Both the position numbers and the translations under genes were made by a program. The notes under the pieces were generated by a model. The model saw nothing but the letters and a program-made list of their open reading frames with translations. It ran no database searches and was not told the DNA's origin. A DNA stretch of 64,000 nt from Burkholderiales bacterium (GTDB lineage Bacteria; Pseudomonadota; Gammaproteobacteria; Burkholderiales; SG8-39). Positions 37,313 through 45,277 of this stretch are shown piece by piece (position 1 is the first letter of the stretch; every line of letters begins with the position of its first letter). The stretch is taken from contig JACZJT010000032.1 of the NCBI GenBank assembly GCA_014860445.1, positions 138,268 through 202,267 of the forward strand, given 5' to 3'.

Positions 37313-37823
37313 CGGGGCCGCAAGCGCGGGTGGGGGGGCAAATTTCGGCTTCAGCCCGCGATCAGATGCTGCTCCTGCGGGTCATCCAGACCTGAACGCG
37401 GTTCGAAGCGGCACTAATGAACTTGCCAAATATGAGAAGTTAATACGCCGGAATATAAGACAGATACTAACTGTCGATTAAATAATGTTTTGAAATTCGG
37501 CTACCGGCTGGACCTTCAGCAGGCGGCGCGAGCTCGAGGAGCGCTACGGCCCCGAGGGTGCGACGTTTTGGACCGCACGCCGCAACAGCTTCGCATAACC
37601 TTAAGGCCGGTGACCCGGCCCACTTGCATCCGGACTTTCGGCGTCCGCAACGGATGTCCGTGTCTGGCTTCTGATATGTGCAAGTGGTGGCACCCGGCCA
37701 TTTCCGGCCACTGGCCTTGGCTGGATGTACTTCGACAACTACGAGCACACGATGTCTGACTTGTTCCCCGGCTTGGGAGTCCGGCATCTCACAGGTAGTG
37801 GGTCATGTCTGCGATTTTCGGCT
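37313..37823. other. Gene-free or degenerate region after coxM
   Basis: About 510 bases with no convincing intact gene. Frames on both strands are short and overlap one another. A plus-strand stretch near 37509-37595 reads WTFSRRRELEERYGPEGA and FWTARRNSFA before a stop, and another near 37718 reads GWMYFDNYEHT. They look protein-like but broken, and could be remnants of a lost gene. Weak evidence; no family recognised. Confidence 0.35.
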
Positions 37824-38735
37824 TTAAACATGCGCCAGTTCGCGTAGCTTGTCGAGACAATTGAAATGCCAGCCTTGAGCATCAATAATCAGCCACCCGG
37901 CGCGCTTCCAGTGACCAAGGGCGCGCGCCACAGTCTCGAAGCGGGCATCGATGATTTCGCTTATTTGTACCAACGTCAGGAACACGGGTAGCCGCGCTTG
38001 CCCGCCCTGGGCATCGACGCCATAACGGTAGACCAGTTGTAGCAGCAGTACCGCAATACGTTGTTCGATTGAGCCCGCACTGATGATCTCGATCTTGTTG
38101 ATAAACGCTTCGCTGAAACGAGTGACTTCACCATTCAGATTCCTGGAAAGCTGCGGGTATTGTTCCGCCAGATCGGATATTTCTCCGGCATCGATGGTGA
38201 TCAGGATCACACCCTCGTTAAGGGCGATGGCGTCGGTCGGATAGCGCATGCCGGCCCAGAAGGCATAAAGGCCCATGGAGTCACCGGGTCCGAACAGACC
38301 ATAGGTCTTGCTGGCTCCATTTCGGTTTCGGCGCGATGCCTTGACGAAACCCGAGCCTATCAGCACTATCGTTCTGGCAGGGTCCCCGCGCTGCCAGAGG
38401 AATTCGCCTTGATGAAAGGTCCGTAGCTGCGCGTTCGCGGCCACCATCTGCAACACGGTTCGGGGTACGCCCTCGAACAGTTCGAAGTGGCGCAGCCTTT
38501 TGGCCAACTCGGTCCTTTCGATTTGCTGTGACTGCGCGGGGATGATCGCAGTCGCACGGCTGCGAAAGAATGCACCGCGCGACAAACCCTGACTCGGAAA
38601 GACCCCGCGGTCACGTAGGCCGATCCACGCGTCTGCGTGCTCCTGTTGGAAATTCATTCCATCGGTAATATTCATATATTGATTCGAAGCCGCTTTAGAA
38701 CTTGATCCGGGATAAGTTTGGTTTTGTTCAGCCAC
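37824..38735 (-). CDS. Crp/Fnr-family transcriptional regulator
   Basis: A 303-aa regulator with a cyclic-nucleotide-binding-like fold (about 75-195; FLWQRGDPARTIVLIGSGFVK) and a C-terminal winged helix (LTLVQISEIIDARFETVARALGHWKRAGWL). No N-terminal FNR iron-sulfur cysteine cluster is seen, so it is not a classic oxygen-sensing FNR. The start is uncertain: a GTG at 38735 gives 303 aa, while internal ATGs at 38675 and 38657 give shorter proteins closer to the usual ~230 aa. It is separated from the decaheme gene by a terminator. Confidence 0.85.
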   Translation of the reverse strand: MAEQNQTYPGSSSKAASNQYMNITDGMNFQQEHADAWIGLRDRGVFPSQGLSRGAFFRSRATAIIPAQSQQIERTELAKRLRHFELFEGVPRTVLQMVAANAQLRTFHQGEFLWQRGDPARTIVLIGSGFVKASRRNRNGASKTYGLFGPGDSMGLYAFWAGMRYPTDAIALNEGVILITIDAGEISDLAEQYPQLSRNLNGEVTRFSEAFINKIEIISAGSIEQRIAVLLLQLVYRYGVDAQGGQARLPVFLTLVQISEIIDARFETVARALGHWKRAGWLIIDAQGWHFNCLDKLRELAHV

Positions 38736-38825
38736 ATAGGGCGTTGAAGTCGATGCTGCGTTCGGGATCTCCGAACAGAACGAAATGTCGTGCTATGGCT
38801 GGCGAATGGTTTCAGAGTGACAAAA

Positions 38826-38862
38826 AACAACCCGGAACCGTTTCCGCTCCCGGGTCATTTTT
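38826..38862 (-). terminator. Terminator after the decaheme cytochrome gene
   Basis: A hairpin ACCCGG (38830-38835)/CCGGGT (38850-38855) with a T-rich run on both strands (TTGTTTTTTG on the minus strand). It is about 80 bases downstream of the decaheme stop codon and lies upstream of the Crp-family gene, so it isolates the two. Confidence 0.6.
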
Positions 38863-38943
38863 TTATCGCTGGTGCGCAGGCACGGCGTACCGTGCCGCGA
38901 CGATCGGGGGCAGGCATTGCACCCGTCGCGCACCCTTCTCGCC

Positions 38944-41547
38944 TTACTTCTTGTGGACCGCCCTCACGCCCAGACCGAACGCGCTGGTATCGCTGTGGCA
39001 GAAGGTGCACTGCTCGCCCGATGCGGTGACATTCGAAGCGATGTGACCCAAGGCCGCGGTGCTGTCGTGGCAGGTGCCGCAGGCGCGCTGGGTAGGTGTC
39101 GTGTACCAGGCAGTCCGGTTCTCCAGCAAAGTCGTGGTACCGGGCTTGGTGGCGGTTTGGCTATGGCAGACCTCGCAGTCCGCAATGTTCCCCGGGAAGG
39201 CGCTGTAGCTATAGTTGTGCGTGCCGTTGATCGCATAGGAACCGCCCGCCACGACGCTGGGCAGATCCTTGCCCCGGTGGAGCTTGTGCACGATCCTCTG
39301 GAAATCGACCGGATCCGCAGTGAACGGGTCCAGCGTGAGCTGATTATGGCAGGTCACGCAGTACTCCGTGGCATAGCCAGAATGCAGCTTCACCCCCGCA
39401 TGGCAGGTGGCGCAGGTGTTCATGGTCACGATATTGCGCGTCGTCTTGACCGCGCTGCCGTCGGGTACGAAATCGAAATAGGCGTTCGTCAGGTTGTCGA
39501 CATTGGGGGTGCCAACTTTCTGGAACGTCATCGCGACCCTATGGGTCAGGGTAGGCTCGTATGCCACCGTGTGCGGACCTGTATTGGCGCCACCCGTTGT
39601 CGATGCTTCGGTCCAGGTCTTGGCGGCCGCATTCCAGGTCCATGTCCCGATCGTCGTATCAGCGGCAGGGCCGACCGACGACGCAACGTGGGCGTGCGAG
39701 ATGGTGCTGATGTCACCGGGAGTGCTTCCGTTTTTCAACTCGAACTTGTAGCTGAAGGTGCCGTCGGCGTTGGCGGTCAACGTTCCGGCATTTTCATTGG
39801 ACGACTGCAGTACGGGTGCCTTGGCCGCGTCCTTGGTGCGGAAGCGGGCGGTGTAGCTGACCCAGTAGGTGGACGATCCGAGTGCTGCGGGTACAAGCTT
39901 CACCAACCCGAACGAAGGTTTGGTGAATTTTGTGGAGTCGGTAACTGCCACGCCTGCGTCGGTTACGCTAAAGGTGACCGTCACGCCACCGGCGGCATCC
40001 ACGGCCACTTTGCTGATGCTCGCGCTCAGGGTTCGTTTGGCTGCGTCAGCTGTCGTGGGCATGGTGTCGCTGTGATAGACGGGAATGTTCGTTTCGTTAT
40101 GACACAGCACGCATAGTGTGTCATCCTGCTTGGAGCCACCGATGTGGCCAGTGGTCGCGCCACCCAAGGTCGTCCCTTTCCCGGTCGAAAAGTCGATACC
40201 GTCGTGGCAGGCACCGCAAGCATCTCGGCTAGGCACGGTTTTCCAGTTGTCGCCCTGCGCCGTATTGTTGGTGGCGGTCGCGGAACCGTCGTGGCACTTC
40301 ACGCAGTTTTGCTGCGCCTGCGGATAAGTGAAGCCTATCTTCGTGGCTGCCGCATCTGCCAGCACACCTTTGGCCACAGCGCGAACGATCTGATAGTCTT
40401 TAGTCAGATCCTTGCCCGCGTGAAACTTGTGGATCATGTTCTTCAGGTCGATGGTGTTATTGGTGTTGTAGTCCTTGCTGCCAGGGTTGTGGCAGATCAC
40501 GCAATAGTTCGGATCGACGCGCGTGCCGTGTGCGGTCAGCGTGGAATGACATTCGTTGCAGGAAGCCTTGTCCACTACTTTCTTGACATCGGTGATGGTC
40601 TTGCCATCGGCGGCTTTGAATGGAACCGCAACGCCGTCGGCGCCGACGGTGAAATCGAGCAGAGGATTGACGACCACTTTCGCGTTCGACGCCGGATCGG
40701 TGTAGCACAACTGCACGCCTACGCGATGTACGGTCTTGCCATCCTTGACCGCGACATTGCCGTTATTGGCAACCTTACCGGACACACCGTTCTTGCCGTC
40801 GACTGCATCGGCTAACAGCAGCGGCGTAACCACGTCGGTGGCGAACCTATAAGTGTAATAGCCGCCGGCGGTATTCTCTTCCAGTATGCCCACTAAACGG
40901 GTGCTGGGATCCGTTACGGCAGTGTCGGGATTGGTGACGGTTGCAGTGGGTTTGGGATCCGTCGTGCCCTCCGCCACGGAATAGCGATAGGTCGGAGGAT
41001 AGAGCTTAGCCGTATCGCTACTCGCATAGCGTTTCGTCAGATCGTCGGCTGCATATCTCTGACGGGAGATCAGGCTCTGCCAGGTGCTCGGGCTGTTATC
41101 CGTCGGTTGTGTCAACTTGGCCATGGCGAAGGTCACGTTGCCGCTGGTGGACGTCGCGCTGGTGCTGCAGGCCGGGTCGGCCGACCCAGCCGCTTTTACC
41201 AGCGTCAGGCCAGTAACGAATTTGCCGGCGGCGTCGATGACCGTGAAATTGACTACAGGGGGACTTTGGATAATCACCGGCGTCGCGCCAGCTGCCACGA
41301 TCAGGCCAAACGCCTGGGCCGGGTTACCAGCAGTATTGGTGGTGGTTGGACTCGCTGCCGCCGCCGTGACTACGGCGGTACCGACCGGTGCGCCCGCAAC
41401 GGTCCCGGTCGAGCCGGCTGGCGCCGCTGCAGCCGGGGCAGCAGTATCACTACTACCGCCGCATCCGGCCAAGGCTATTGCAAACACGCTCACCGCCACA
41501 AATCTGGCCCACTGGGGCAAAAATCGGCTCTTGCAAAATATATTCAC
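38944..41547 (-). CDS. OmcA/MtrC-family decaheme c-type cytochrome (outer-membrane lipoprotein)
   Basis: An 867-aa multiheme lipoprotein that in known homologues moves electrons across the cell surface to extracellular acceptors. Signal peptide FVAVSVFAIALAGC contains a lipobox. Exactly ten CxxCH heme motifs are seen: CNECH, CVICH, CVKCH, CGACH and CVLCH (about residues 329-480), then CATCH, CVTCH, CEVCH, CGTCH and CTFCH (about 712-846). The 5+5 spacing with beta-rich domains between matches MtrC/OmcA. The start is a GTG at 41547 placed after GGAGG; an upstream GTG gives five extra residues. No mtrA or mtrB neighbours are in the window. It is divergent from a NarXL-like two-component pair. 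Confidence 0.9.
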   Translation of the reverse strand: MNIFCKSRFLPQWARFVAVSVFAIALAGCGGSSDTAAPAAAAPAGSTGTVAGAPVGTAVVTAAAASPTTTNTAGNPAQAFGLIVAAGATPVIIQSPPVVNFTVIDAAGKFVTGLTLVKAAGSADPACSTSATSTSGNVTFAMAKLTQPTDNSPSTWQSLISRQRYAADDLTKRYASSDTAKLYPPTYRYSVAEGTTDPKPTATVTNPDTAVTDPSTRLVGILEENTAGGYYTYRFATDVVTPLLLADAVDGKNGVSGKVANNGNVAVKDGKTVHRVGVQLCYTDPASNAKVVVNPLLDFTVGADGVAVPFKAADGKTITDVKKVVDKASCNECHSTLTAHGTRVDPNYCVICHNPGSKDYNTNNTIDLKNMIHKFHAGKDLTKDYQIVRAVAKGVLADAAATKIGFTYPQAQQNCVKCHDGSATATNNTAQGDNWKTVPSRDACGACHDGIDFSTGKGTTLGGATTGHIGGSKQDDTLCVLCHNETNIPVYHSDTMPTTADAAKRTLSASISKVAVDAAGGVTVTFSVTDAGVAVTDSTKFTKPSFGLVKLVPAALGSSTYWVSYTARFRTKDAAKAPVLQSSNENAGTLTANADGTFSYKFELKNGSTPGDISTISHAHVASSVGPAADTTIGTWTWNAAAKTWTEASTTGGANTGPHTVAYEPTLTHRVAMTFQKVGTPNVDNLTNAYFDFVPDGSAVKTTRNIVTMNTCATCHAGVKLHSGYATEYCVTCHNQLTLDPFTADPVDFQRIVHKLHRGKDLPSVVAGGSYAINGTHNYSYSAFPGNIADCEVCHSQTATKPGTTTLLENRTAWYTTPTQRACGTCHDSTAALGHIASNVTASGEQCTFCHSDTSAFGLGVRAVHKK

Positions 41548-41735
41548 GGCATCCTCCGTCACAAATTAAGCTTCTTAGGTTATTGACCAGGAGAGCATAT
41601 GCCGTGGTGAACTCGCCCACTATAGCCATTCTATTCAAGTTGACTGGGGCCTAAAGCCTTGTTGTGATCAGACTTTGGTCGCATCATAAGTGGCACCCTT
41701 GCGTGCTATGCTTGCTTGGACCTTAACTATCCGCC
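41548..41735. other. Divergent promoter region between decaheme cytochrome and histidine kinase
   Basis: About 190 bases without a gene. It should hold promoters for both the cytochrome and the kinase, and binding sites for the response regulator. A GTGG/CCAC inverted pair occurs near 41603-41621. I find no clean Crp, Fnr or sigma-54 site. Confidence 0.4.
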
Positions 41736-43178
41736 ATGGCACAACCAACGTTCCCGCGACCCCTGTTAATGGCGATGAAGTTAACCTTCGGTCGCCTGAA
41801 CCTTTCGCGCCAGTTCGTGGTGGCGAGTTTCGCGATCCTCCTCGCCGGAATGCTCATCATCGGAACCTGGCTTGGCGATCAGATCGAGAGCAGCAGCGTC
41901 AACCGCGCCGCATCGATAGCGACCGTTTACGTGGAGAGTATCCTGGCCACACAGCTGCGCGCGCACGCCAGCGGCGGCGGCATCGGCAGCGAGGAGCGTG
42001 CGGCGCTGGATCGCGTGTTCGTCGAAGGACCTCTGCGCCGCAAAGTAGTCCGCTTCAAGCTCTGGGACCCCGACGGCACCATTCTCTACAGCAGTGACGC
42101 TGCGCAGTTGGGGCACCGCTACGTGGTAGAGGGGATGCTCGCCGCGGCCTTTGCGGGGACGGTTCAGTCCAGGATCAGCAGTCTGGACGATTCCGACAAC
42201 GCCTCAGAACGTGCGCATTGGTCGGAACTACTTGAAGTCTACGTGCCGTTTCGAACCGACGCGAATGGCAAGGTCAGCACCGTCGCCGAGTTCTATCACT
42301 CGACCGCGAACCTGGGCCGCGACATCCGCGCCGCCAAAAGGCGCAGTTGGGTGTTGGTCACAGTCGCTACTGCCGCGATGTACCTAATGCTGCTCGGCAT
42401 TGTGCGCCGCGCAAGCACCACCATCGTGGGCCAGCAGCGCGACCTGAGCCGCCAACTGCGGCAACTGCAGGCCACGGTCGGCGAAAACAATCGCATGCGC
42501 GGGCAGCTGCGCGAGGCGGTTGCGCGCACAACCGCGCTCAACGAGCAGTTTCTGCAACGGGTAGCCGCCTACCTGCACGACGGACCGGCGCAGGAGGTTT
42601 CCTTGGCCCTGATGCGCCTAGAGACACTCGGCGAAGCACGATACGGCAAGGATGCGCTACAGCGCAATACGTCTCATGACTTCGAAATCATCTACCGAGC
42701 GCTGAATGCCTCGCTCGTGGATCTGCGCAATATGGCCTCCGAATTGGGAATGCCGAAAATCGCCGATCTGTCGCTCGCCGACACCGTGAGGCGTGCCGTG
42801 AGCGATTTCCAGTGCAAGTCCGGAACGACAGTCCAGCTCGAGGTCGACGACGCACTGGAGGAAGCCCCGCTTGCGGTCAGGATCACCGTCTACCGTTTGC
42901 TCCAGCAGTCGCTCGCCAATGGTTGGCTGCATGCGCGCGGGGCGGCGCAGCAGGTGCGCGCGCGTCGCGCCGGTGGGCAGGCGCTGATCGAGGTTAAGGA
43001 CCAGGGTCCGGGCTTCGTTCCACAGGCGGCCTTCGAGTCCGGGCGATTAGGACTCGCGTTCATGCGCGAGCGCGTTCGAATGCTCGGCGGAGTCTTCGAG
43101 ATCGTGTCCGAACCTGGGCGCGGTACGCGCATCCTGGCTAGACTTCCGCTTTCAATCGAGGATGCGGAACGTGCCTGA
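41736..43178 (+). CDS. NarX-like sensor histidine kinase
   Basis: A 480-aa kinase of the HisKA_3 family. Membrane segments at about 27-45 and 204-222 enclose a periplasmic sensor of about 155 residues. After a coiled-coil linker (residues 228-262), the phospho-acceptor is in YLHDGPAQEVSLAL (His281), with HATPase motifs DQGPGF and GLAFMRERV after. It overlaps the LuxR-type response regulator gene by 17 bases, so the two form a pair. Divergent from the decaheme cytochrome gene. The signal is unknown; respiration or redox is a reasonable guess from context. Confidence 0.88.
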   Translation: MAQPTFPRPLLMAMKLTFGRLNLSRQFVVASFAILLAGMLIIGTWLGDQIESSSVNRAASIATVYVESILATQLRAHASGGGIGSEERAALDRVFVEGPLRRKVVRFKLWDPDGTILYSSDAAQLGHRYVVEGMLAAAFAGTVQSRISSLDDSDNASERAHWSELLEVYVPFRTDANGKVSTVAEFYHSTANLGRDIRAAKRRSWVLVTVATAAMYLMLLGIVRRASTTIVGQQRDLSRQLRQLQATVGENNRMRGQLREAVARTTALNEQFLQRVAAYLHDGPAQEVSLALMRLETLGEARYGKDALQRNTSHDFEIIYRALNASLVDLRNMASELGMPKIADLSLADTVRRAVSDFQCKSGTTVQLEVDDALEEAPLAVRITVYRLLQQSLANGWLHARGAAQQVRARRAGGQALIEVKDQGPGFVPQAAFESGRLGLAFMRERVRMLGGVFEIVSEPGRGTRILARLPLSIEDAERA

Positions 43179-43863
43179 TCCGATTCGCATCCTTCTCGCC
43201 GATGACCACCCGATGTTCCGCGAGGGCGTCGCGCACTCGCTCGGCGGCGAGCCCGATCTCGAGATCATCGCCCAGACCGAAAGCGGCGAAGAGGCGGTGG
43301 AGCTGGCGCAGCGCTTGACTCCCGATATGGCGCTGCTGGATATCACCATGCCCGGGATCGGGGGCATTGCGGCCGCCGCAAGTATTGCCGCTAGCGTGCC
43401 TGACGTGCGCATCCTGATGCTCACCGTATCCGAGGACAAGGACAACCTGTTGGCCGCCCTTAAGGCCGGGGCGCACGGCTACGTGCTCAAAGGGACCTCG
43501 GCTAGCGAGTTGCGTGCCATCGTACGCAGCGTGGCGGGCGGCGATGCCTTCGTCACAGCTGCGCTTGCTACGCGGCTGCTGGTCGAATTCTCGCGCCCGA
43601 AGAAACACAATCCACTCTCAGAGCTAACGGCGCGTGAGCATGATGTTATCGAACTCCTTGGCATGGGTTGCAGCAATCGCGAGATTGCTGCACGCCTCCA
43701 CCTCGCCGAAAAGACGGTCAAGCACTATGTGACTTGCATCCTTCAGAAGCTCCACGCGCGTAGTCGCACTGAGGCGGCCCTGATCTCGGTCGGGCACGGC
43801 TTGCCCAAGCGTGCAGCGCCCGGGGCGATACCAGCCAAACAGCCGCCGAACAACAAGCGGTAG
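43162..43863 (+). CDS. NarL/LuxR-type response regulator
   Basis: A 233-aa response regulator. Receiver: DD at 14-15, phospho-Asp60 (MALLDITMPG), Thr in MLTVSE and Lys in YVLKGTS. C-terminal LuxR helix-turn-helix: LTAREHDVIELLGMGCSNREIAARLHLAEKTVKHYV. A short basic C-terminal tail follows. It overlaps the kinase gene by 17 bases. It is a good candidate to control the decaheme gene that reads away from the shared intergenic region. Confidence 0.9.
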   Translation: MRNVPDPIRILLADDHPMFREGVAHSLGGEPDLEIIAQTESGEEAVELAQRLTPDMALLDITMPGIGGIAAAASIAASVPDVRILMLTVSEDKDNLLAALKAGAHGYVLKGTSASELRAIVRSVAGGDAFVTAALATRLLVEFSRPKKHNPLSELTAREHDVIELLGMGCSNREIAARLHLAEKTVKHYVTCILQKLHARSRTEAALISVGHGLPKRAAPGAIPAKQPPNNKR

Positions 43864-43966
43864 TTTTCTTGGAAAGCTGCTTGCGCGCGTTGGACGCGAA
43901 TACGCTAATACGGGTTGATGTCATCAAGCGCGGCCTGAACAGGTGGCCATCCGTAGCGGGTCTCGG

Positions 43967-44563
43967 TTAGATCACGGGTCCGCGACCGACTGCCGAATGA
44001 AAGTAAAAGTCCAGCATCGCGTTTAGCGGTGCCGGACTCCCTCGCAAGCGGCTGCGAAGCGCCGCACCCTCCCAGCAGTCCACCAGCAGGCTCGCCATCC
44101 GCCGTGTATTGGACTCGGCCGGGATGTCACCGCGTTTTCGCGCCTCTTCCAGGCAAACGGCGATCCGCTTGGCAATTTCTGAAAAACAGCCCTCGACTTT
44201 CCGTCGAAACACTTCGCTGACGCCTGCGAGTTCCTGTCCGAGTCCGCCCAAAAGGCAGCCCAGGTAACCCTCTCTTCGATAGTTCTGCTCTACCGTTTCG
44301 AAGAATAGGCGCACGCGCGCGAGCGGGGGCCGGTTAGCGTCCCCGAGGCAAGCGTCAAGCCCCGCATGCACGTTCCCCATATACTGGTCGATGACCTGGA
44401 GCGCGAAGTCCTCTTTGTCCTTGAAGTGATGGTAGAAAGACCCCTTCTGGGTACCCGTGGCTACGAGCAGGGCCTGAACCCCTAAATCGTGGTAGCCATG
44501 CTCAAGGAGCATGGCCATCCCCGCGTCGAGCAGGCGCTGCTTGGTTGAATGGGCCGGCTGCAT
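43967..44563 (-). CDS. TetR-family transcriptional regulator
   Basis: A 198-aa regulator. The N-terminal helix-turn-helix (KQRLLDAGMAMLLEHGYHDLGVQALLVATGTQKGSFYHHFKDKEDF) is characteristic of TetR/AcrR; the C-terminal ligand domain includes CLLGGLGQELAG. Using the ATG at 44563 drops a 23-residue extension of low complexity. It follows a cupin gene on the same strand. The 20-base palindrome at 45107-45126, upstream of that cupin, is a likely binding site for it. Confidence 0.85.
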   Translation of the reverse strand: MQPAHSTKQRLLDAGMAMLLEHGYHDLGVQALLVATGTQKGSFYHHFKDKEDFALQVIDQYMGNVHAGLDACLGDANRPPLARVRLFFETVEQNYRREGYLGCLLGGLGQELAGVSEVFRRKVEGCFSEIAKRIAVCLEEARKRGDIPAESNTRRMASLLVDCWEGAALRSRLRGSPAPLNAMLDFYFHSAVGRGPVI

Positions 44564-44686
44564 TGTGGTCGAGTAATAAGTCCTGGCGGGCGAACTGCGT
44601 TGCGGCAGTTTAACGCAGACTCCTGCAGCCATGCGTGCCGGCGCCCGCGGCCGTAGCGCACCTGCGCCGCGGCTCCCCGGCCCGCC

Positions 44687-45073
44687 CTAGCTCTTCACTT
44701 TCTCGATCATGTGGTTAATGACATGGCTGTGTTCGTGCTGCGGGCTGAACATGATAATTTCCGCGTCAGCATCGACCTTTACGTTGTGCCCAGGGGGCCA
44801 GTAAAAAAGGTCATTCGTCCTGACCGTCTCCTGCACGCCAATCGCGTCGGTGGTGGTGATCTGGCCGCGTATGACGAAGCCCCAGTGAGGGCATTGGCAC
44901 AGGTCGCCTTCCAGTCCTTGGAAGAGCGGCGTTGTATCGACACCCGCTGAGAGGGTGAAGTACTCGCCGCTGATCGAGTTGGTTCCGTTCGCCACACCAA
45001 AGTCCATCCGCTGACGAATTACTGCGCCTGGAATCTCCATCCTAACGTCCACGTTATCTTTAGCTACATGCAT
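44687..45073 (-). CDS. Cupin-fold small protein
   Basis: A 128-aa protein with a single cupin-like beta barrel. Features include PHWGFVIRGQITTT and a later WPPGHNVKVDADAEI with FSPQHEHSHV, which would provide metal ligands (His). No signal peptide. It precedes the TetR gene, with about 120 bases between, and lies just downstream of the 20-base operator palindrome. Function unknown; cupins are often isomerases, dioxygenases or sensors. Confidence 0.7.
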   Translation of the reverse strand: MHVAKDNVDVRMEIPGAVIRQRMDFGVANGTNSISGEYFTLSAGVDTTPLFQGLEGDLCQCPHWGFVIRGQITTTDAIGVQETVRTNDLFYWPPGHNVKVDADAEIIMFSPQHEHSHVINHMIEKVKS

Positions 45074-45106
45074 GGTCGTTTCTCCTTTTTTATCGTGTTT
45101 GAGCGA

Positions 45107-45126
45107 ACTAGACCGATCGGTCTAGT
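45107..45126. promoter_or_regulatory. Perfect 20-base palindrome, probable TetR operator
   Basis: The core TAGACCGATCGGTCTA is a TetR-family-type palindromic operator; the complete palindrome is 20 bases. It lies 34 bases upstream of the cupin start, where an operator overlapping the promoter would be expected, and the TetR gene is one gene downstream. Confidence 0.75.
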
Positions 45127-45277
45127 CGCCATTGTACGCAAGATTCGGACGGCGTCAACTAGGCCATCGACTCGGCCCCGAACCGGAGGACTTGCCGAAC
45201 GCGAGTCAGGCAACCTTCAGCCGGAGACGGGCTTGGGTCTGGAGTGGGCCTCCGCGTTTTGCGATAGCGTGCACGGA

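Noticed and set aside
41691-41712. Sigma-54-like TGGCAC...TGC element upstream of the decaheme and kinase genes
   Set aside because: The GG to GC spacing is 11 instead of 10, and the -12 half is poor.
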